Shown here: positions 25,191 through 31,676 of the stretch, piece by piece
Numbering within the stretch: the first letter of the stretch is position 1
Layout of the letters: every line of letters begins with the position of its first letter
NCBI GenBank assembly: GCA_963653155.1
Contig: CAVJWR010000022.1
Location: forward strand, 1 to 36,211
Direction of reading: 5' to 3'
Source of the DNA: UBA1731 sp963653155
GTDB lineage: Bacteria > Verrucomicrobiota > Kiritimatiellia > RFP12 > UBA1067
DNA: 36,211 bases
Made by a program: the position numbers and the translations under genes
The notes under the pieces: generated by a model
Told to the model about the DNA's origin: nothing
Databases searched by the model: none
What the model saw: the letters and a program-made list of their open reading frames with translations, nothing else

Positions 25191-25267
25191 GGCGAGAGTA
25201 GCTCAATTGGTAGAGCATCAGATTGTGGATCTGAGGGTTGCGGGATCGTACCCCGTCTCTTGCCCCA
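25191..25267 (+). tRNA. tRNA-His (GTG)
   Basis: The cloverleaf is complete. G-1 at 25191 pairs with C73, the histidine identity pair. Acceptor GCGAGAG pairs with CTCTTGC (one G-U), D-arm GCTC/GAGC, anticodon stem TCAGA/TCTGA with loop TTGTGGA (anticodon GTG), a five-base variable loop, T-stem GCGGG/CCCGT, and an encoded CCA end. The T-loop reads ATCGTAC in place of the canonical TTCRANY form, so positions 54 and 58 are A and T instead of T and A. All other invariant positions seen (T8, A14, G18, G19, A21, T33, C56) are kept. Confidence 0.95.
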
Positions 25268-25289
25268 GCCTTTTCACCGAAAATGTCTC

Positions 25290-25329
25290 CCTGTGCGATT
25301 GCTTTCGTTTGCCTTGATTTCCGCACAGG
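25290..25329 (+). other. Perfect 8-bp inverted repeat downstream of tRNA-His
   Basis: CCTGTGCG (25290-25297) and CGCACAGG (25322-25329) enclose a 24-base loop. No T-run follows on the plus strand, so a classic terminator is not supported. It could be a tRNA 3' processing or termination structure. Confidence 0.35.
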
Positions 25330-25381
25330 TGCATAAAGAGAGGCCTCAATCAATTTAAGCGGAACCTTGCACCGAGAACTT

Positions 25382-25390
25382 TGGTATAAT
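25382..25390 (+). promoter_or_regulatory. Extended -10 promoter of cmk
   Basis: TGG followed by TATAAT (25385-25390). The predicted start near 25397 leaves about 21 bases of leader, with AAGGGG at 25407-25412, before ATG 25418. This rules out the upstream in-frame start at 25367. Confidence 0.6.
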
Positions 25391-25417
25391 TTGCGCATGA
25401 AAACTGAAGGGGAAACG

Positions 25418-26101
25418 ATGTCTAAAGTCATTGCGATTGATGGGCCGAGCGGAGCGGGGAAGAGTTCCGTATCCCGCATTGTCGGGGAGCGTTTGGGATT
25501 TCTGCATGTCGATTCCGGGGCATTGTACAGGATAATAACCTGGCAGTGCGTGGAGAATGGCATTGATACCTCAAACCCGGCGGCTGTGGCGGGGTTCTTG
25601 GGGCGTGTGAAGATAGAATGCGTACCTGAAGGTGGCCGCGTCCGTTTTCTTGTGCATGGCGAGGAGCCGGGTGACCGCATCCGCACTCCGGCGGTCAATG
25701 CGCATGCATCTGCGGTCGCCACTGTGAAGGAGGTACGCGACAACGTGACCGCGATCCTCCGGTCACTTCCGTCCTTTGGCGATCTTGTCGTGGAGGGCAG
25801 GGACATCACCACGGCGGTTTTCCCGGATACGTCTGCGCGATTCTACCTTACGGCATCGGCAGATGTGCGTGCCTCAAGGCGGCAGAAGGAGGAGGTGGAG
25901 AAGGGTATCGCCATGCAGACGGCAGAGGCCGTCAAGGAATCGCTGCTTGCGCGTGACAGGATAGACTCTTCCCGCAAATATGCCCCGCTTCGCAAGGCGG
26001 ATGGGGCGATTGAGATCGATTCCTCCGATCTAACCCTTGAGCAGGTGGTGGATTCCGTCATTGCGTCGCTGCCTCAGGAATGGCGTTCCGCATCGAGGTG
26101 A
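25418..26101 (+). CDS. cmk: Cytidylate (CMP) kinase
   Basis: This 227-residue protein has the P-loop DGPSGAGKSS near residues 8-17, then FLHVDSGALYR, PAVNAHASAVA and VVEGRDITTAVFPD, all diagnostic of CMP kinase, and the lid segment LLARDRIDSSRKYAPL. It phosphorylates CMP and dCMP with ATP in pyrimidine nucleotide supply. The start was chosen for AAGGGG six bases upstream and for its position relative to the promoter. The next gene begins 4 bases after its stop, so they form an operon. Confidence 0.95.
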   Translation: MSKVIAIDGPSGAGKSSVSRIVGERLGFLHVDSGALYRIITWQCVENGIDTSNPAAVAGFLGRVKIECVPEGGRVRFLVHGEEPGDRIRTPAVNAHASAVATVKEVRDNVTAILRSLPSFGDLVVEGRDITTAVFPDTSARFYLTASADVRASRRQKEEVEKGIAMQTAEAVKESLLARDRIDSSRKYAPLRKADGAIEIDSSDLTLEQVVDSVIASLPQEWRSASR

Positions 26102-26105
26102 GCCA

Positions 26106-26477
26106 ATGATAGACGTGCCGGAAATACAGTACGAAAAGGACGACTATTCCGACATCCTCAAGACGGATGGGAGGTTCGACTCCCGCGCCTATGACTTTGT
26201 GCTTGAGGTGGTGCGCATCGCCAGCGAGGATGCAAAGGGCCATGTGTCGGGACACGAACTCCTGTGCTATTTCCGCGATCTCGCGCTTGACGCATACGGT
26301 CCTCTTGCGTACACCACGCTCAACGATTGGGGGGTGCGCAGTTGCGAAGACGTGGGGGCGATAGTGTTCAATCTCTACAATGCCAAGAGGATCGGCAAGA
26401 CCGATTCCGATTCGCCAGAGGACTTTGTCGGCGGCTTCAGCTTCAGGCGCGAGTTTCTTGATCCATACGCGGTGTAG
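26106..26477 (+). CDS. Minf_1886 family protein (Planctomycetes/Verrucomicrobia-restricted)
   Basis: This 123-residue protein resembles the conserved Minf_1886 family: YDFVLEVVRIASE near the N-terminus, GHVSGHELLCYFRDLALDAYGPLAYTTL-type core, then WGVRSCEDVGAIVFNL and a C-terminal FxFRREFLDPY. Family members are found mainly in PVC bacteria and have no assigned function. It sits between cmk and rsgA with tight spacing (4 and 16 bases), so it is probably co-expressed with them. The family match is from memory of conserved blocks, not a search. Confidence 0.8.
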   Translation: MIDVPEIQYEKDDYSDILKTDGRFDSRAYDFVLEVVRIASEDAKGHVSGHELLCYFRDLALDAYGPLAYTTLNDWGVRSCEDVGAIVFNLYNAKRIGKTDSDSPEDFVGGFSFRREFLDPYAV

Positions 26478-26493
26478 GCAAGAGGGCAAGGCG

Positions 26494-27327
26494 ATGTCTG
26501 GCGAAAGGTTGAAGGCCTGGGGATACTGGGGGGACGAGGCTGAAGGCGTGGCGCGAGTCACGAGTGCACATGGAGACTACTTCCATGTGGTGTGCAACGA
26601 AAAGCCGGAGGGCGAAGCCATCGCCCGCACAAAATCGTCCGCTTTTCGGGATGCCCCTCCGCCCGTTACCGGGGATTTCGTCCGCTTCGCCTACAACCCG
26701 CAGGGGGAAAGCCGAATAACGGAGGTGTTGCCGCGAATCTCTGCGCTTGAGCGTCTGGATCCGTCATCGTCCGGATTCAGGTCCCAGACGCTTGCCGTAA
26801 ATTTCGATACGCTCTTTTTTGCGATGGCGATGAACGGCAATGCGTCTGTTGCGAGGCTGGAGCGAATGCTTGCGCTTGCCAGGAAGTCAGGATGCCTCGA
26901 CCGGGTGGTGCTGTTGCTTACGAAGTCTGACATTGGCTCCACAGAAGGGACCCATGCGGCTGACTTTGCGGAATACGGCGTACCTGTGATCGAAGTCTCA
27001 TCCCTGTTGGGGAAGGGCATGGATCAGGTGTGGAGATATGTCCAGCCGAAGAAGACCATCGCCATTGTCGGCTCGTCCGGAGTGGGGAAGTCCACGCTTG
27101 TAAACACGCTTGCCGGTGAAGAGTGGATGGCCACTGGAGATATTCAGGAGTGGAGCGGGAAGGGGCGGCACACTACGACCTCGCGAGAGCTGGTGATGTT
27201 GCCCTGCGGCGCGATGGCCCTCGACACTCCGGGATTGCGCGAGTTTGGCGTGCTTGGCCAGGACGGCTTTGACTTGAAGGGGCGTACTGGCGGTACGCAC
27301 AGGTATCGTCAGCAGAACCGCAGATAG
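26494..27327 (+). CDS. rsgA: RsgA-type circularly permuted GTPase lacking the zinc-binding C-terminus
   Basis: This 277-residue protein has an N-terminal OB-like domain (GDFVRFAYN) and the permuted GTPase motif order: G4 LLTKSD first, then the P-loop GSSGVGKST near residue 193, the G2 region GKGRHTTTS, and G3 DTPGLREFG near 244. RsgA matures the 30S subunit. Normal members are 290-350 residues and end in a Cys-Cys-His-Cys zinc domain. Here the chain stops about 30 residues after G3 with a basic tail (THRYRQQNRR) and no cysteine cluster. No other frame downstream encodes the missing motif, and a convergent gene ends 28 bases later. Ribosome GTPase activity is likely kept; 30S docking may differ. 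Confidence 0.85.
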   Translation: MSGERLKAWGYWGDEAEGVARVTSAHGDYFHVVCNEKPEGEAIARTKSSAFRDAPPPVTGDFVRFAYNPQGESRITEVLPRISALERLDPSSSGFRSQTLAVNFDTLFFAMAMNGNASVARLERMLALARKSGCLDRVVLLLTKSDIGSTEGTHAADFAEYGVPVIEVSSLLGKGMDQVWRYVQPKKTIAIVGSSGVGKSTLVNTLAGEEWMATGDIQEWSGKGRHTTTSRELVMLPCGAMALDTPGLREFGVLGQDGFDLKGRTGGTHRYRQQNRR

Positions 27328-27355
27328 GCGGTGCCATCGCCGATGTGATGCGAGG

Positions 27356-28162
27356 TCAGTGGCGAGGCGGCGGTGGGCCGCCCCTGGGAGGTCTGGGGCC
27401 ACCACGTACTTGTGTGGCTTCGTATATGGCGGAGATGGTTTCGATGAAATCGTTGGCCTCTGAGCCTGTCGCGCCAAGGTCTCTGGCCGCCTGCATAAGC
27501 AACGTGTTCCGCTCGGATTCGGCGAGTTCCATCGTCAGCCTGTCAAGCTCGCGCATTTCGTTGAACAATTCCCGGCGCTGCTCTTCCGAGACGTCCTCGT
27601 TCTGCGGATTCAGCATTTCTCGAAGTTCCTCTCGTCTGGACACGGCTTCCTGATACTGGTCGTGCACTTCGCGCTCTGACTTTGAGAGCCTTGAGAGGTC
27701 TACACTGCCAAGGATGTTGAGTTGGTTCTGCGCACGGTCTCTGCTCCGCGACCGCATCCTTGCGAAGCGGTTGGTCATCTGCGCATACCGCTGTGGATTG
27801 TTCTTGCGCAGTTCCTCCATCCTCGCCCTCATGTCGGCGGCGGTGGGTGGATGTGGCGGGGCGTTGCGGTCGCTAGCCTGTTCCGCAGGCTTGTCATCGG
27901 GTGTCTGTTCCGTGCTCTGCGACGGCTTCGCCTCCGCCTGTTGCGCGGCCTTCATCGAGTTAAGCTGTCTTTCAAGTTCCCTGATGCGTTTACGCAGAAG
28001 GGACGCATCCGCATCGCGGATCGCCGATCTTTGGCGAGGTGTGGCGAGGTCGTCCATGGTGGCGTCATCGCCACTGGCCGCCTTTGTGCACGATACGTAT
28101 CCAATGGCGATGCCGCAGGCAAATGCCCCAAGCGCAATGCCGAGAATGGTGGTTCTTTTCAT
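27356..28162 (-). CDS. Membrane-anchored coiled-coil protein of unknown function
   Basis: This is a 268-residue protein when started at the ATG ending at 28162, which the promoter position favours; the longer frame starts inside the promoter. The N-terminus (RTTILGIALGAFACGIAIGYVS) is a signal anchor or uncleaved membrane segment. A polar, Gln/Glu/Arg-rich helical body follows with likely coiled coils (LRKRIRELERQLNSM; RREELREML; NEMRELDRLTMELAES), and the C-terminus is proline-glycine rich (RPPRGGPPPPRH). It vaguely recalls periplasmic helical chaperones such as Spy/CpxP, but no LTxxQ motif is present. It is divergent from lpxI and convergent with rsgA. I do not recognise the family. Confidence 0.7.
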   Translation of the reverse strand: MKRTTILGIALGAFACGIAIGYVSCTKAASGDDATMDDLATPRQRSAIRDADASLLRKRIRELERQLNSMKAAQQAEAKPSQSTEQTPDDKPAEQASDRNAPPHPPTAADMRARMEELRKNNPQRYAQMTNRFARMRSRSRDRAQNQLNILGSVDLSRLSKSEREVHDQYQEAVSRREELREMLNPQNEDVSEEQRRELFNEMRELDRLTMELAESERNTLLMQAARDLGATGSEANDFIETISAIYEATQVRGGPRPPRGGPPPPRH

Positions 28163-28169
28163 GCATCGG

Positions 28170-28178
28170 ATTATACCA
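28170..28178 (-). promoter_or_regulatory. Extended -10 promoter, predicted leaderless
   Basis: On the minus strand TGG precedes TATAAT (28175 to 28170), then 7 bases, then the start codon. No Shine-Dalgarno is present. Confidence 0.6.
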
Positions 28179-28243
28179 TGTTCCAGACGTGGAGAAAAAC
28201 GTGGCAATCTCGTCAATGCCTTGGTGCGCGGCCGATTGAGGTA

Positions 28244-28252
28244 TGCTATAAT
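28244..28252 (+). promoter_or_regulatory. Extended -10 promoter of lpxI, predicted leaderless
   Basis: TGC precedes TATAAT (28247-28252), then 8 bases, then GTG 28261. No Shine-Dalgarno is present. It is back to back with the minus-strand promoter at 28170-28178. Confidence 0.6.
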
Positions 28253-28260
28253 TCAACATC

Positions 28261-29124
28261 GTGAAGAGCTTGATAGTCATAGCGGGAGCGGGGCTATACC
28301 CCGAACTCTTGGTGCGGGGGGCCAAGCGGGCCGGTGTCGAGAAGGTGGATGTGCTGGCCGTGCGAGGGTCCACGAGCCGCGCAACGATGCGGGCCGCAGA
28401 TTCCGTCCATACCATCGGGATCGGCGAGATAGCGGCCGGAATACGCTGGGTGGCTGCGCAGGGATACGATGGCGCGGTGCTTGCCGGGCAGATCAACCCA
28501 TTGTCGCTGTTCCGCTCCCGTTTCGATGACGAGGTGAAGGCCTGGCTCAACTCCCTTCCGTGCAAGAATGCGCACACGATCTTCGGGAAGCTTGTGGAAG
28601 AGTTCGGAAAGGCGGGTGTAGACATACTGCCCGCGACCATCTACATGGAAGACAGTCTGCCGGGCGAAGGCCCCCTCACGATACGAAGGCCGGATGCCAG
28701 AGAAGAGCGGGATATCATCCATGGTGCGGCAGTGGTGCGGGACATGGGGCGGCATGATGTCGGGCAGACAGTTCTCGTGAAAGAGGGCATGGTGCTTGCC
28801 GTGGAGGCCTTCGAGGGCACAAACGCCGCCATAAAGCGTGGTGGGAGGCTTGGCGGCAAGGGGGCGGTGATATTCAAGGGAGCCAGAGAGGGGCATGACA
28901 TGCGCTTCGATGTGCCGGTGATGGGGCTGAAGACCGTCAAGGCCATGAAGTCCGCCGGGGTCTCGGCATTGGCGTTTCAGGCTGGGCGGCAGATTGTGCT
29001 TGAGAAGGAGGCGGTCGTGGCCTACGCGAACAGGCACGGCATTGCCCTCATCGGCGTGAAGACAGACCTGCCGCCCGCGCCAACCCGTCCACGGCAGGGG
29101 GAAAATCAAGACACTGGGCACTGA
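28261..29124 (+). CDS. lpxI: UDP-2,3-diacylglucosamine pyrophosphatase, LpxI family
   Basis: This 287-residue protein starts at GTG 28261. The N-terminal domain has IAGAGLYPELLVRGAKRAG. The C-terminal domain has VGQTVLVKEGMVLAVEAFEGT, then RGGRLGGKGAVIFKGAREG and MRFDVPVMGLKTV, the conserved block of LpxI (formerly DUF1009). LpxI replaces LpxH in many Gram-negative bacteria and cleaves UDP-2,3-diacyl-GlcN to lipid X in lipid A synthesis, in the cytoplasm. lpxK follows after three bases, so the two lipid A steps are linked in one operon. Confidence 0.93.
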   Translation: MKSLIVIAGAGLYPELLVRGAKRAGVEKVDVLAVRGSTSRATMRAADSVHTIGIGEIAAGIRWVAAQGYDGAVLAGQINPLSLFRSRFDDEVKAWLNSLPCKNAHTIFGKLVEEFGKAGVDILPATIYMEDSLPGEGPLTIRRPDAREERDIIHGAAVVRDMGRHDVGQTVLVKEGMVLAVEAFEGTNAAIKRGGRLGGKGAVIFKGAREGHDMRFDVPVMGLKTVKAMKSAGVSALAFQAGRQIVLEKEAVVAYANRHGIALIGVKTDLPPAPTRPRQGENQDTGH

Positions 29125-29127
29125 CGC

Positions 29128-30312
29128 ATGAGGAAGGCCAAGGTAAACGGCATAGAGAGGCTGGAGCATTATCTCGTGAAGATCATCCAGCAGCCGGGGG
29201 CGGATAGGAACCAGCCGCTCCCGATCAGGGTTTTGCTGTCGGTGCTGTATGCGTTCTCATGCCTGTTTCGCCTTATCGTGGCCACGCGCTACTGGTTCTA
29301 TGACCTTGGGATATTGCGAAGGTTCCCTTTGGGGTGCCAGGTGATATCCATCGGCAACGTGACGGCAGGGGGTACGGGGAAGACGCCTGTGACGGAAAAG
29401 TTCGCGAGGGAGCTTGCCGCGTCGGGACGCAAGGTCGCGATACTGTCGCGCGGATACCGGCGCAAGGAGGCTCCGTGGTGGAAGCGGGCATTCACGCAGG
29501 TCATAGAGCCACCGCTTGTGGTTTCGGACGGAAAGCACGTGCTGCTCGGTGCGGAGACTGGCGGCGACGAGCCGTACATGCTCGCATCCAACCTCCCCGG
29601 CGTATGCGTACTCGTAGACCGCAACCGGGTGAAGGCGGGGCGGTGGGCCATCAGGCGTTTCGGATGCGACACTCTGATACTTGACGACGGCTTCCAGTAC
29701 CAGAAGCTTAAGCACTCCCTTGAGGTGGTGCTCGTCGACAAGACGAACCCTTTCGGCAACGGGCATATGCTGCCGCGCGGTGTGCTGCGTGAGCCGGCCA
29801 AGCATCTTGCTAGGGCTGACGTCATATTCCTTACGAAGTCGGATGGCGATACGGAAGATGTCGTTGCGCGGATACGCGAGTTCAACGGCAAGGCCGAGAT
29901 AATCGAGTGCCGCCATGCGCCTCGTCTGCTGAAGGATGTCTGGAGCCGAGAGGAGCTCCCGCTCGATTGGCTCAAAGGCAAGACTCTCACTACGCTTTCC
30001 GGCATAGCCGTTCCGCAAGGCTTCGAGGATTCGCTCCGAAAGCTCGGCGCGAGGGTGGTGTGGTGCGAACGCTATGCGGACCACCACAGGTATGACACGA
30101 GCGAGATAATCTACGCACTGAACAAGACCGCAGACCTTGGCGCGGCGGCGCTGATCACAACCGAAAAGGATGCGGTGCGGTTCCCTCGGCTTGAGACTAC
30201 CCCTGTGCCTTGCTATTATCTGCGGGTTGACATTGAGATCCTGAAGGGCGCAGAGAACTTCACGGCGGCTGTAAACCGCATATGTCACCTTGAGGCGAGG
30301 AAGGATAAATAG
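29128..30312 (+). CDS. lpxK: Tetraacyldisaccharide 4'-kinase
   Basis: This 394-residue protein has an N-terminal membrane-associated helix region (RVLLSVLYAFSCLFRLIVA), the P-loop IGNVTAGGTGKTPV near residues 73-86, LSRGYRRK, and the family signature ILDDGFQYQKLKHSLEVVLVD-type block with LPRGVLREP. LpxK phosphorylates the 4' position of the lipid A disaccharide at the inner membrane. It is slightly longer than the usual 310-350 residues, mainly in the C-terminal part. The start lies 3 bases after lpxI with little ribosome-binding sequence, consistent with coupling. Confidence 0.95.
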   Translation: MRKAKVNGIERLEHYLVKIIQQPGADRNQPLPIRVLLSVLYAFSCLFRLIVATRYWFYDLGILRRFPLGCQVISIGNVTAGGTGKTPVTEKFARELAASGRKVAILSRGYRRKEAPWWKRAFTQVIEPPLVVSDGKHVLLGAETGGDEPYMLASNLPGVCVLVDRNRVKAGRWAIRRFGCDTLILDDGFQYQKLKHSLEVVLVDKTNPFGNGHMLPRGVLREPAKHLARADVIFLTKSDGDTEDVVARIREFNGKAEIIECRHAPRLLKDVWSREELPLDWLKGKTLTTLSGIAVPQGFEDSLRKLGARVVWCERYADHHRYDTSEIIYALNKTADLGAAALITTEKDAVRFPRLETTPVPCYYLRVDIEILKGAENFTAAVNRICHLEARKDK

Positions 30313-30324
30313 CGGAATTTTCAC

Positions 30325-30353
30325 TTGCTTTCGTTGGGGGGATTTGGTATCTT
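30325..30353 (+). promoter_or_regulatory. Promoter of acpP
   Basis: TTGCTT (30325-30330), a 17-base spacer, and TATCTT (30348-30353) preceded by TGG. The start near 30360 fits AAGGAG at 30373-30378 before ATG 30388. The layout is very similar to the rpsO promoter. Confidence 0.7.
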
Positions 30354-30387
30354 ACTTTTCGTTTCAGCAAAAAGGAGACTTAAGAAT

Positions 30388-30642
30388 ATGGCAGGTAAAC
30401 TTGAAGATCGCGTCAGGGAGATTATTGTCGATCAGCTCGGTGTCAACGCTGAGCAGGTGACACCAGAAGCATCGTTCATCGACGATCTCGGCGCAGATTC
30501 CCTCGATTCCGTAGAACTCATCATGGCGTTCGAAGAGGAATTCGGCGCGGCGATTCCTGAAGAGGATGCCGAAAAGCTCACTACGGTCGGCAAGGTCATT
30601 GAATACCTCACATCCAAGGGGTATGGTGACGAAGCCAAGTAG
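30388..30642 (+). CDS. acpP: Acyl carrier protein
   Basis: This 84-residue acidic protein carries the phosphopantetheine attachment site DDLGADSLDSVELIMAFEEEF, in which the serine of DSLD is modified. The helices before and after match bacterial AcpP (VREIIVDQLGV; FGAAIPEEDAEKLTTVG). The start at 30388 follows AAGGAG and gives the normal length. The longer upstream frame would begin inside the promoter. It carries growing acyl chains in fatty acid synthesis and feeds lipid A enzymes, matching the lpx neighbours. Confidence 0.97.
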   Translation: MAGKLEDRVREIIVDQLGVNAEQVTPEASFIDDLGADSLDSVELIMAFEEEFGAAIPEEDAEKLTTVGKVIEYLTSKGYGDEAK

Positions 30643-30674
30643 TGGCCGCCACAATCCTTGAGCAACAAGGGCGA

Positions 30675-30711
30675 AAAAGAGGCCGCGCAATCCTGCGCAG
30701 GTCTCTTTTTT
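30675..30711 (+). terminator. Rho-independent terminator after acpP
   Basis: An outer stem AAAGAGGCC (30676-30684) pairs with GGTCTCTTT (30700-30708), one G-U and one bulged A. It carries an inner stem GCGCA/TGCGC around an ATCC loop, and a run of T follows to 30711. Confidence 0.9.
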
Positions 30712-30712
30712 G

Positions 30713-30721
30713 TGCTATAAT
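30713..30721 (+). promoter_or_regulatory. Extended -10 promoter of era
   Basis: TGC precedes TATAAT (30716-30721), directly after the acpP terminator. The predicted leader before ATG 30750 is about 21 bases. Confidence 0.6.
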
Positions 30722-30749
30722 CGCCACATTTTAAGCATGGGATGGCAAC

Positions 30750-31676
30750 ATGGGCATCACGCAAGATACCGCAATGAAGAAAGCTGCGATAGTCGGCATA
30801 GTTGGTAGGACCAATGCCGGCAAATCGACGCTCGTGAACGCTCTCGTAGGCGAGAAGGTGTCGATAGTCTCTCCGGTGGAGCAGACTACGCGAAACACCG
30901 TACGTGGCATCGTGTCGGATCCGCGCGGGCAGCTCGTGCTGGTGGATACGCCTGGCCTCCATAAGGCGGAAGGTCCGTTGGGGAAGCTGCTCAACGGCAT
31001 GGCGAGGGCTTCAAGCGCAGGCACCGATATCCTATGCGTCGTGTTCGATGCGTCGAATGCTCCGCAGATCGAGGACGAAGGGTGGATGGCTCGCGTTGCC
31101 CGCGAAAAGCCCGCAAAGTGCGTGTTCGTTTTGAACCAGTGCGACAAGAGCCCGTTTTTCGAGACGATGTACCGTGACAGCTGGTCGGCCACACAGAATG
31201 CCTCCGATGTTGCCCCCGTGTGGGTGAAGGCTTCGGCCAAGACAGGTGAAGGGCTCCCAGCACTTTCCGACATCCTTTATGGCATGGCGGAGGTGGGGCC
31301 GGCGCTTTTCGATGACGATATCGTAACCGACTATCCGCGCAAGCTGGCCATCGCAGATGTGGTGCGCGAAAAGCTCCTTTCGAGGCTGTTCCAGGAGATA
31401 CCTCATGAGATAGGCGTTGCGGTCAAGGATATCTCCGAAAAGAAGGGCGCATGGGATGTCGCCGTGTCGATCTACGTGAACAAGCCGTCCCAGAAGGGCA
31501 TGGTGATAGGAGCTCGCGGCAGCACCCTGAAATATGCCCGCAAGGCGGCGGAACCGGAGCTTTCCGAGATGTTCGGGGTCAAGGTTAGGCTTGAGCTTTG
31601 GGTGAAGGTGGAGCAGAATTGGATGAAAAACGATCGTCTGCTTGCCGAAATGGGCTACAAGGGGGCTTTGGTGTGA
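30750..31676 (+). CDS. era: GTPase Era
   Basis: This 308-residue protein has a P-loop GRTNAGKST, G2 region EQTTRNTVRG, G3 DTPG and G4 NQCD, where most Era proteins have NKxD. The C-terminal KH domain includes MVIGARGSTLKYARKAAEPEL and the signature LWVKVEQNWMKNDRLLAEMGY near the end. Era binds the 3' end of 16S rRNA and assists 30S maturation. An alternative start at 30774 would remove 8 residues. Its stop overlaps the next start by four bases, and it heads a long overlapping operon. Confidence 0.97.
   Translation: MGITQDTAMKKAAIVGIVGRTNAGKSTLVNALVGEKVSIVSPVEQTTRNTVRGIVSDPRGQLVLVDTPGLHKAEGPLGKLLNGMARASSAGTDILCVVFDASNAPQIEDEGWMARVAREKPAKCVFVLNQCDKSPFFETMYRDSWSATQNASDVAPVWVKASAKTGEGLPALSDILYGMAEVGPALFDDDIVTDYPRKLAIADVVREKLLSRLFQEIPHEIGVAVKDISEKKGAWDVAVSIYVNKPSQKGMVIGARGSTLKYARKAAEPELSEMFGVKVRLELWVKVEQNWMKNDRLLAEMGYKGALV

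Noticed and set aside
25290..25329. Rho-independent terminator after tRNA-His
   Set aside because: The inverted repeat is perfect but the loop is 24 bases and no T-run follows.
27240..27355. Frameshift that hides the RsgA zinc domain
   Set aside because: None of the three frames after DTPG contains the expected Cys/His cluster before the convergent gene.
27714..28529. Plus-strand open frames of 180-271 codons
   Set aside because: They are antisense to the anchored coiled-coil gene and run into lpxI; no signal, start site or protein similarity supports them.
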